A stretch of 6,001 nucleotides of DNA, taken from Gemmatimonadota bacterium. Lineage in GTDB: Bacteria > Latescibacterota > UBA2968 > UBA8231. The notes under the pieces are model-generated. The model was not told where the DNA came from and made no database searches. It was given only the letters and a program-made list of their open reading frames with translations. Below are positions 1-5,410 of this stretch, piece after piece (position 1 is the stretch's first letter; each line of letters begins with the position of its first letter). The stretch spans positions 1 to 6,001 of the forward strand of contig JAPOYQ010000215.1 in the NCBI GenBank assembly GCA_026706505.1, given 5' to 3'. The position numbers and the translations under genes are program-made.

Positions 1-307
1 GTAATTCTTTGGGATGTCGCAACGCGGAGGCGGCGGGCTACCCTGAGGGGGCATACGTCTCACGTCTATTCCGTGGAATTTTCGCCCAACGGCGCGCTGC
101 TGGCATCCGGCTCATACGATCGCACCGTAATTCTTTGGGATGTCGCAACGCGGAGGCGGCGGGCTACCCTGAGGGGGCATACGTCTCACGTCTATTCCGT
201 GGAATTTTCGCCCAACGGCGCGCTGCTGGCATCCGGCTCATACGATCGCACCGTAATTCTTTGGGATGTCGCAACGCGGAGGCGGCGGGCTACCCTGAGG
301 GGGCATA
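1..307 (+). repeat. Exact 126-bp tandem repeat (2.4 copies) inside the WD40 gene
   Basis: Bases 1-126, 127-252 and 253-307 are identical units with no mismatch, not even at synonymous positions. Each unit begins GTAATTCTTTGGGATGTCGC and encodes one 42-residue WD40 blade with TSH after the GH. The third copy diverges at base 308, where the codons after GGG CAT switch from ACG TCT CAC to AGA TGG TCG. The array reaches the left edge, so its true copy number is unknown. Perfect identity points to recent duplication or gene conversion. An assembly error in a repeat is possible. Confidence 0.97.
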
Positions 308-1329
308 GATGGTCGGTCACTTCGCTGGCGTTTTCGCCCGACAGCGCGTTGCTGGCGTCCGCGGCTCGTTCGGTCCTGCTCTGGCAACTTTCTTCTCTGG
401 CACCGCTGCCGGAGCTCGACCCATCCGTTACAGACGACGATCCTTCCGCGTGGAAGCAGCAGGCCACCTTGCAAGGGAATGGGTCGGGGGTCCAAACCGT
501 GGCGTTTTCGCCCGACGGGACCATGCTCGCGTCCGGGGATGAGTCCTTAATCCTGTGGAATGTCGCAAAGAAGAGACGGCTGGACACCCTACAAGGGCAT
601 GAAGCTAGGGTCCAAGCTGCGGCGTTTTCGCCCGATGGAACTACCCTAGCGTCCGGCGGGGATGAGTCCGTAATCCTGTGGGATGTCGCGCAGAAGAATC
701 AGCGAGCCACCCTCAAAGGGCATAAGAATAGGGTCCAAGCCGTGGCGTTTTCACCCGACGGTATCACACTGGCGTCCGGGTCAGATGATAACACCGTAAT
801 CCTATGGGACATCGTGAAGAAGAAGCGGCTAGACACCCTCAAAGGACATGCGGATTGGGTCCAAGCCGTGGCGTTTTCGCCCGATGGAACCATGCTCGCA
901 TCCGGCTCAAGCGATGACACCGTAATCCTGTGGGATGTCGCAAGCCACAAGCAGCTAGACACCCTCAAAGGGCATACGGACTATGTTCTTTCAGGGTCGT
1001 TTTCGCCCGATGGAACCATGCTCGCATCCGGCTCAAGCGATGACACCGTAATCCTATGGGATGTCGCAAGCCACAAGCAGCTAGCCACCCTCAAAGGACA
1101 TACCGGAAATGTCACTTGCGTGGCGTTTTCGCCCGACGGTACCACGCTGGCGTCCGGCTCAAGCGATAACAACATAATCCTGTGGGATGTTGCGACGCAG
1201 AGGCGGCTGACCACCCTGAAAGGGCATACCGGTTGGGTGCAATCCGTGGCGTTTTCATCCGACGGTACCATGCTGGCATCTGGGGCCGAGGACGGTACGG
1301 TCCTGCTCTGGCGATCTTTTTCTAAGTAG
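1..1329 (+). CDS. WD40-repeat (beta-propeller) protein, 3' part, 5' end outside window
   Basis: The frame is open from base 1 to TAG at 1327-1329, giving 442 residues. The GTG at 73 is an internal Val codon inside a repeat, not a credible start, so the gene begins beyond the left edge. Blades follow the WD40 pattern GH-x(3)-V...FSPDG...LASGS...D...V-I-L-W-D. GH (once GN) falls at window residues 18, 60, 102, 160, 200, 241, 283, 325, 367 and 409, giving ten blades plus a leading strand. Spacing is 42, 42, 58, 40, 41, then 42 four times. The 58-residue step carries an acidic linker (residues 134-148). The last seven blades look like one closed propeller: the C-terminus stops right after VLLW, lacking the outer strand, and WKQQATLQGN (151-160) could supply it. 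WD40 propellers are protein-binding scaffolds. The partner and any N-terminal effector domain are unknown. No signal or membrane segment is visible in this part. Confidence 0.93.
   Translation, partial: VILWDVATRRRRATLRGHTSHVYSVEFSPNGALLASGSYDRTVILWDVATRRRRATLRGHTSHVYSVEFSPNGALLASGSYDRTVILWDVATRRRRATLRGHRWSVTSLAFSPDSALLASAARSVLLWQLSSLAPLPELDPSVTDDDPSAWKQQATLQGNGSGVQTVAFSPDGTMLASGDESLILWNVAKKRRLDTLQGHEARVQAAAFSPDGTTLASGGDESVILWDVAQKNQRATLKGHKNRVQAVAFSPDGITLASGSDDNTVILWDIVKKKRLDTLKGHADWVQAVAFSPDGTMLASGSSDDTVILWDVASHKQLDTLKGHTDYVLSGSFSPDGTMLASGSSDDTVILWDVASHKQLATLKGHTGNVTCVAFSPDGTTLASGSSDNNIILWDVATQRRLTTLKGHTGWVQSVAFSSDGTMLASGAEDGTVLLWRSFSK
872..1103 (+). repeat. Near-identical 126-bp-period repeat pair in the C-terminal WD40 blades
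   Basis: Bases 872-977 and 998-1103 match at 103 of 106 positions. Differences are at 930/1056 (G/A), 959/1085 (A/C) and 972/1098 (G/A). They encode the second half of one blade and the outer strand of the next (FSPDGTMLASGSSDDTVILW, then DVASHKQL). The intervening bases 978-997, which encode the residues after GH, are not conserved. This is a second duplication, older or less homogenised than the one at the left edge. Confidence 0.92.
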
Positions 1330-1332
1330 GAG
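1328..1332 (+). promoter_or_regulatory. Shine-Dalgarno of the SDR gene, overlapping the WD40 stop codon
   Basis: AGGAG lies five bases before the ATG at 1338 and shares its first two bases with the TAG stop of the WD40 gene. This supports the ATG as the true start. It also suggests that ribosomes ending the WD40 gene load directly onto the SDR gene. No separate promoter can fit in the 8-nt gap. Confidence 0.75.
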
Positions 1333-1337
1333 CGCAC

Positions 1338-2066
1338 ATGACGGGAAAATTACAGCACAAGACCGCGTTGATCACCGGCGCGGGCCGGGGCATCGGTCAG
1401 GCCATCGCCGAGCGCTTTGTCCGCGAAGGTGCGCGAGTGGCCGTCGCCGATATTGACTCAAGCACCGCCCACGACACGGCCGCTGAGATCGGCGCGTTGG
1501 GCCTAGAATTGGACGTGTCGTCCAAAGCCTCAGTCCACGCTGGCACGAGCCGCGTACTCGACGAGTTCGGCCAACTCGACATCCTCGTCAACAATGCCGG
1601 CTACTTGGTCTATACCACTTTTGAATCGTGCAGCGAAGAGAACTGGGACCGCATCGTCGATGTCAACATGAAAGGCCCTTTCCTCTGCGCCCAAGCAGTC
1701 ATCCCCCATATGAAGGCTCGCCGTCAGGGAGCCATCATTAACATGACTTCCCTAGCGGCCAAGACCGGCGGGCTAGCCGCTGGCCCCCCCTACGCAGCGG
1801 CCAAAGCCGGTGTCCTCACCCTGACCATTGGCCTAGCGCGCGCCCTCGCCCCCGACCAGATCCGCGTCAACGCCATTGCTCCCGGCGTCATCGACACCAC
1901 CATGACTTCCGCCCCCGAACACGATCAGCTCAAGGCCTCCATCCCCCTCGGCCGCTCCGGCCAGCCCGAAGACGTGGCCAACTGCGCGCTCTTTCTGGCT
2001 TCGGACGACGCGCGGCACATCACTGGCGAGACCATCGACGTCAACGGGGGTTTGTACATGGACTGA
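1338..2066 (+). CDS. Classical short-chain dehydrogenase/reductase (SDR family oxidoreductase)
   Basis: A complete 242-residue protein, the normal length for classical SDRs. It has one Rossmann domain. The cofactor motif TGAGRGIG is at 13-20. Asp38 at the end of strand 2 favours NAD(H) over NADP(H). Asp59 sits in the adenine pocket and NNAG is at 85-88. The full catalytic tetrad is present: Asn110, Ser138, Tyr152 and Lys156 (YAAAK). The APG motif (181-183) and the C-terminal GETIDVNGG (230-238) are typical of the FabG/3-hydroxyacyl- or glucose-dehydrogenase-like branch. It should be a cytosolic NAD(H)-dependent alcohol/ketone oxidoreductase, but the substrate cannot be read from the sequence. 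The ATG is supported by an AGGAG five bases upstream. It lies 8 nt after the WD40 gene and is probably co-transcribed with it. The functional link between the two is unknown. The family call is firm; a specific activity is not. Confidence 0.95.
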   Translation: MTGKLQHKTALITGAGRGIGQAIAERFVREGARVAVADIDSSTAHDTAAEIGALGLELDVSSKASVHAGTSRVLDEFGQLDILVNNAGYLVYTTFESCSEENWDRIVDVNMKGPFLCAQAVIPHMKARRQGAIINMTSLAAKTGGLAAGPPYAAAKAGVLTLTIGLARALAPDQIRVNAIAPGVIDTTMTSAPEHDQLKASIPLGRSGQPEDVANCALFLASDDARHITGETIDVNGGLYMD

Positions 2067-2090
2067 TCGCGGCGATGCAACGTTGATCAG

Positions 2091-2121
2091 ACAATAAGGA
2101 TTATTGTTGTAAAGGATTTTT
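2091..2121 (+). terminator. Small AT-rich inverted repeat with trailing T-run in the convergent gap, possible weak terminator
   Basis: ACAATAA (2091-2097) and TTATTGT (2101-2107) are perfect complements around a GGA loop. A run of five T follows at 2117-2121, nine bases after the stem. The site is the only candidate between the SDR gene and trpA, which converge here. The stem is short, has only one G-C pair, and the T-run is displaced, so an efficient intrinsic terminator is doubtful. Read on the minus strand it has no T-run. It could instead be a small protein-binding palindrome or chance. Confidence 0.3.
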
Positions 2122-2897
2122 CAGTCGCGACCTGCTGCCAAGTCGCGCAATAGGGCGGCGTAGCCCGTCTCCCCTTCCCGTTCCCAGATCTCCAACAGCA
2201 CCGATCCGACGATGCCGATTTCGGCTTGGCCTTGTAGCCGGCGCAAATCTTCCCCGCTGCGCAGGCCAAAGCCGATTCCCAACGGCAGATCGGTCGCCGC
2301 GCGGCAACGCGCGATAAACCGATAGAGTTCATCGTCTAAGTCGGTCTGACGGCCAGTTACGCCCTTGCGCGCCACCGCATAGACAAACCCTTCGGCTTGA
2401 GCACCGATCTGCTGCAGCCGCTGCTCGGTGTTGGTCGGGGTCATCAGCACAATCGGCGTTTGCTCGCACTCAGCGCCTGCTGCCCACAGGTCGCCGTACT
2501 CTTCGACCGGCAAGTCGGGCAGGATAAAGCCACAGGCCCCACATGTTGCCAAGCGGCGGCAGAACGGGCCGTGCCCCAAGCGGAACGCCGTGTTGTAGTA
2601 GCCCATCATCAGATGCGGGAAGGGAAAAGCCGCGGTCGCGCGCTGCATTAGGTCGAAGTACTGGTCGAGAGTAAGCCCTCTTTCTAGGGCCTGTTGGTTG
2701 GCTCGCGCAAAGGTCGGCCCGTCGGCGATGGGCTCGCTAAAAGGCATCTGCAATTCGACCAAATCGACCTCGGCCTCGGCCATGATCTCCAGCATCCGCC
2801 AGTTGGCCTCCAGCGAGGGAAAACCGGCGATCAGATGCGTCATCAGCAGAACTTTGCGCTCGGTGAGCCGCTTTTCGATATAGGCTTGCAGATTCAC
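2121..2897 (-). CDS. trpA: Tryptophan synthase alpha subunit
   Basis: A complete 258-residue TIM barrel, close to the usual length of about 268. The alpha subunit cleaves indole-3-glycerol phosphate to indole and glyceraldehyde-3-phosphate and channels the indole to TrpB. The catalytic acids are Glu48 (VELQMPFSEP) and Asp59 (ADGP), matching E. coli Glu49 and Asp60. Also present are LPDLPVEE (126-133, Asp128), Tyr173, the loop-6 GVTG (179-182) with Thr181, and the phosphate site Gly231-Ser232. The start is GTG at 2897, inside the GTGA overlap with the trpB stop, so translation is probably coupled. A weak AAGG lies about ten bases upstream. The usual PFSDP is PFSEP here, and a Gly before it is Gln. 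It is the last gene of the minus-strand cluster and converges on the SDR gene. Confidence 0.97.
   Translation of the reverse strand: MNLQAYIEKRLTERKVLLMTHLIAGFPSLEANWRMLEIMAEAEVDLVELQMPFSEPIADGPTFARANQQALERGLTLDQYFDLMQRATAAFPFPHLMMGYYNTAFRLGHGPFCRRLATCGACGFILPDLPVEEYGDLWAAGAECEQTPIVLMTPTNTEQRLQQIGAQAEGFVYAVARKGVTGRQTDLDDELYRFIARCRAATDLPLGIGFGLRSGEDLRRLQGQAEIGIVGSVLLEIWEREGETGYAALLRDLAAGRD
2894..2897 (-). promoter_or_regulatory. GTGA stop/start overlap coupling trpB to trpA
   Basis: On the minus strand the four bases GTGA contain the GTG start of trpA and the TGA stop of trpB. A ribosome terminating on trpB can reinitiate in place. This would keep alpha and beta subunits close to equimolar, as the alpha2-beta2 complex needs. 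Confidence 0.8.
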
Positions 2898-4144
2898 GAC
2901 TGGGCCGCCTTGTCGGCGAGGAAGCGCCGCCAGTTTTCGTCCTCAAGCGCGTCAGCGATTGTGAAAATGTCCTTGTCGCCGCGGCCTGACAGGCCAATCA
3001 GCACCACTTGGTCGGCCGTCATCGCGCCCACCTCGCGCAGGGCACCAGCTAAGGCGTGGGTACTTTCGAGCGCGCCGATGATCCCCTCACTGCGCATCAT
3101 CTGCTTGAGGGCCTCGATCACCTCTTGGTCGGTCGCGGCCTCAATGCGCACCCGGCCCACCTCGGCCAAGTGGGCGAGAATCGGACTGACGCCGATGTAA
3201 TCTAACCCCGCCGCCACCGAGTGCGTGTGCCGCATTTGGCCTTCGGCATCTTGGAAGAAGAAGGTCTTGTAGCCTTGGGCGACCCCGGGCGTGCCGACGA
3301 GACCGGCCAAGCGAGAGGCATGCTCGCCCGTCTCCAGTCCCCGGCCCCCGGCCTCGACCCCGACCAATTCGACAGCTTCGTCGTCGAGGAAACCCAAGAA
3401 TAGGCCCGTAGCGTTGGACCCGCCGCCGACGCAGGCGTACACCCTATCGGGCAGGCACCCCAGCGAATCCAGCAACTGCTGGCGGCTCTCCTCGCCGATG
3501 ATCCGCTGGAAATAGGCGACGATTTGCGGGAAGGGATGGGGGCCGCAAGCCGTGCCGAGCACGTAGTGCGTGTCGGCCATGGAATAGGCCCAATCGCGGA
3601 GGCTCTCGTTGATGGCGTCCTTGAGCGTGGCCGAGCCATCGGTCACGGGCACCACCTCGGCACCCAGTTGCTCCATCCAGAACACATTGGGCCGCTGGCG
3701 CTCCACATCGACGGCCCCCATGTAGATGGTGCATTCCAGCCCCAAGCGAGCGGCCATCGTCGCCGTGGCCACGCCGTGCTGGCCAGCACCCGTCTCGGCA
3801 ATGACCCGGCTTTTGCCCATGCGGCGCACCAACAAGCCCTGGCCCATGACGTTGTTGACCTTGTGGGCACCCGTGTGATTGAGGTCCTCGCGCTTGAGAA
3901 AGATCCGCGCCCCGCCGACCTCGCGGGAGAGATTTTCGAGAAAGGTAATTGGGGTCGGCCGGCAGGAATACGTCCGCATTACCTGCTCAAACTCCGCCCA
4001 GAAGGAGGGGTCGCGGCGCTCGTCCTCAAAAACTTGGGTCAATTCGTCGAGGGTCGTGCGCAGAATTTCGGGGATAAAAGCCCCACCGTACTCGCCGTAG
4101 TACCCAGAGCGCGGGTGGTTAAAAATGGCGTCAGTTAGCCCCAT
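2894..4144 (-). CDS. trpB: Tryptophan synthase beta subunit
   Basis: A complete 416-residue PLP enzyme, slightly longer than the usual 395-400. It condenses indole with L-serine to give tryptophan. The N-terminus GYYGEYGGAFIPE (14-26) is characteristic. The PLP lysine is Lys95 in HTGAHKVNN (90-98). The catalytic Glu117 lies in AETGAGQHGVA. The PLP-phosphate loop GGGSNA is at 240-245. The COMM-domain Asp315 lies in AGLDY, and Ser386 in LSGRGDKD (385-392) contacts the pyridine nitrogen. Lys175 (ATLKDA) corresponds to Salmonella Lys167, which contacts the alpha subunit, so this is the TrpA-partnered TrpB1 type rather than stand-alone TrpB2. The ATG at 4144 lies one base after the S1 gene's TGA with no clear Shine-Dalgarno, implying translation by reinitiation. 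After the conserved Asp, IGVSPILAHL replaces the more usual PGVGPEHAYL. Confidence 0.98.
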   Translation of the reverse strand: MGLTDAIFNHPRSGYYGEYGGAFIPEILRTTLDELTQVFEDERRDPSFWAEFEQVMRTYSCRPTPITFLENLSREVGGARIFLKREDLNHTGAHKVNNVMGQGLLVRRMGKSRVIAETGAGQHGVATATMAARLGLECTIYMGAVDVERQRPNVFWMEQLGAEVVPVTDGSATLKDAINESLRDWAYSMADTHYVLGTACGPHPFPQIVAYFQRIIGEESRQQLLDSLGCLPDRVYACVGGGSNATGLFLGFLDDEAVELVGVEAGGRGLETGEHASRLAGLVGTPGVAQGYKTFFFQDAEGQMRHTHSVAAGLDYIGVSPILAHLAEVGRVRIEAATDQEVIEALKQMMRSEGIIGALESTHALAGALREVGAMTADQVVLIGLSGRGDKDIFTIADALEDENWRRFLADKAAQS

Positions 4145-4148
4145 CTCA
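4142..4148 (-). promoter_or_regulatory. TGA-G-ATG junction coupling the S1 gene to trpB
   Basis: On the minus strand the S1 stop TGA (4148-4146), a single G, and the trpB ATG (4144-4142) run together. No GGAGG-like site is visible in the 20 bases before the ATG. Termination-reinitiation is the simplest way to translate trpB from this arrangement. Confidence 0.7.
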
Positions 4149-5390
4149 ATCGGTTAGATTGGCGCGCCGGAGCGCTTCGAGCATGGCGCTGCTGCCTTGC
4201 TCTGCTTCCTGCTCCTGCTGCTGCCGCTGGCGGAACTCGGCGAGATGGGCCTCGGATTCGAGGGCATCGACTTGGCTGATCGACAGGCGCAAGCGCTGGC
4301 GGCGGACATCCACTTCGAGCACCACCACCTTGACTTCGTCCCCAAGCGAGAGGACCTCGCGCGGGTGGCCGATGCGGCGGTCGGCGATCTCCGAGACATG
4401 CACCAGCCCGCGTACGCCTTCGACCAACTCGACGAACGCGCCAAAATCTTCCAGCCCATCGACCTTGCCCGTGACGACCGTGCCGACTGCGAACTGCTCT
4501 TTTATCTCTTGCCAAGGGTCCTTTTCCAGCGTCTTGATCGACAGCGAGATCCGCTCCTTGCGCCGCTTGCCCAAGTCTTTGGTGCGCAAGACTTCTACTT
4601 GGAGCTGCTGCCCCACCGCGAGGACCTCCTCGGGATGACCAACGCGCTGATGGCTGATCTCCGAGACGTGGACCAAACCCTCTACCCCAGAACCTAAATC
4701 GACGAATGCGCCAAAAGACTCCAGCCGCGTCACCTTGCCCGCCAGTTGCGCGCCCTTCTTTAGCTGGCTGCGCACCAAGCCGGCGGCTTTGTCCTGCTCA
4801 GCTTCGAGCAAAACCCGGCGCGACAGGACGATAACGCGGCCCTGATGGCGGAACTCGATAATTTTAAAGGTCAAGGTCTGGCCGCGGTACTCTTCGGCGT
4901 TTTCCACGTACTGAGTATCGACGTGCGAAATCGGGCAAAAACCGCGCACATCGCCCTCGATGGTCACGCCCAACCCCCCCTTGTTGACCGCATCAACCCG
5001 GCCTTCGACGGGCAGCCCGGCCTTGAACGCTTGGTAGAGCAAGTCGGCCTGGGCGTCCTGGCGGCTCAACCCGCGGCTGAGTTGGACCTCGTCCCCAACG
5101 GCCACAACAAATGCCGCGATCGGGTCGCCAACCTTGTAGCGCATTTCCCCATCGGGGTCTTTGAGCTCGCTAGTGCGGATTATGGCCTCGTCCCGACTGC
5201 CGTACTCGACAAAGCTGTTTTCGTCCTCGATCTTGACGATCACGCCGCTGACCTCGTCGCCAATTGCGACCTCATTGGTGGACGGAGCCGGTGGTGCCCC
5301 TTCAGCGTCGAGCATCTGGGCAAAGTCCGCGCCTTGTTCAGCGCGGTCTGCAGCCGGGGTTAGTTCGTCCTTGGAATCTGCCTCTGTCAT
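4146..5390 (-). CDS. rpsA: Four-domain S1 RNA-binding protein, ribosomal protein S1-like
   Basis: A complete 414-residue protein with four S1 (OB-fold) domains at about 42-107, 125-191, 212-286 and 302-371. Domains 3 and 4 are the most canonical and are near-duplicates: FGAFVDL, GVEGLVHVSEI, RVGHPEEVL versus FGAFVEL, GVRGLVHVSEI, RIGHPREVL. Domains 1 and 2 are more divergent. An acidic, low-complexity N-terminus (1-40) and a Gln/Glu-rich, probably coiled C-terminal tail (385-400) flank them. S1 proteins bind mRNA on the 30S subunit and help initiate translation. E. coli S1 has six domains and about 557 residues; this shorter layout is closer to the four-domain S1 homologues of Gram-positive bacteria. 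The ATG is fixed by an AAGGAG seven bases upstream. Whether this is the cell's main S1 or an accessory homologue cannot be decided here. It sits 20 nt after the oxidoreductase and 1 nt before trpB. Confidence 0.9.
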   Translation of the reverse strand: MTEADSKDELTPAADRAEQGADFAQMLDAEGAPPAPSTNEVAIGDEVSGVIVKIEDENSFVEYGSRDEAIIRTSELKDPDGEMRYKVGDPIAAFVVAVGDEVQLSRGLSRQDAQADLLYQAFKAGLPVEGRVDAVNKGGLGVTIEGDVRGFCPISHVDTQYVENAEEYRGQTLTFKIIEFRHQGRVIVLSRRVLLEAEQDKAAGLVRSQLKKGAQLAGKVTRLESFGAFVDLGSGVEGLVHVSEISHQRVGHPEEVLAVGQQLQVEVLRTKDLGKRRKERISLSIKTLEKDPWQEIKEQFAVGTVVTGKVDGLEDFGAFVELVEGVRGLVHVSEIADRRIGHPREVLSLGDEVKVVVLEVDVRRQRLRLSISQVDALESEAHLAEFRQRQQQEQEAEQGSSAMLEALRRANLTD

Positions 5391-5397
5391 CGCCTAA

Positions 5398-5403
5398 CTC
5401 CTT
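5398..5403 (-). promoter_or_regulatory. Strong Shine-Dalgarno of the S1 gene
   Basis: The minus strand reads AAGGAG, seven bases before the ATG at 5390, within the 20-nt gap after the oxidoreductase stop. It is the best ribosome-binding site on the minus strand. The two genes downstream lack comparable sites, which suggests that ribosomes for S1, TrpB and TrpA mostly enter here. Confidence 0.85.
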
Positions 5404-5410
5404 GGGTACT

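Noticed and set aside
1..307. CRISPR array or intergenic repeat array
   Set aside because: The repeats are contiguous 126-bp units without spacers, in frame, and encode WD40 blades.
9..308. Plus-strand open frame with its own 42-residue repeat
   Set aside because: It is the +2 shadow of the WD40 repeat. The 126-bp period is a multiple of three, so every frame repeats and can stay open. The WD40 frame has clear family motifs.
192..1337. Three antisense open frames (192-587, 699-968, 981-1337) with repeated PSGENAT-like segments
   Set aside because: These are the reverse complement of the conserved FSPDG segment of each blade. Their regularity comes from the repeat and codon bias. There is no ribosome-binding site or family signal.
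1784..1790. Run of seven C just before the catalytic Tyr152 codon of the SDR; a second seven-base run at 4974-4980 in the S1 gene
   Set aside because: Considered as slippage or phase-variation sites, but seven bases is short for that, both frames are intact, and both runs encode ordinary residues (Gly-Pro-Pro and Lys-Gly-Gly).
3524..4138. Plus-strand 204-residue open frame opposite trpB, and similar ones opposite the S1 gene (4197-4697, 4845-5363)
   Set aside because: Long antisense frames are expected in GC-rich genes. The minus-strand frames encode complete, motif-verified TrpB and S1 proteins.
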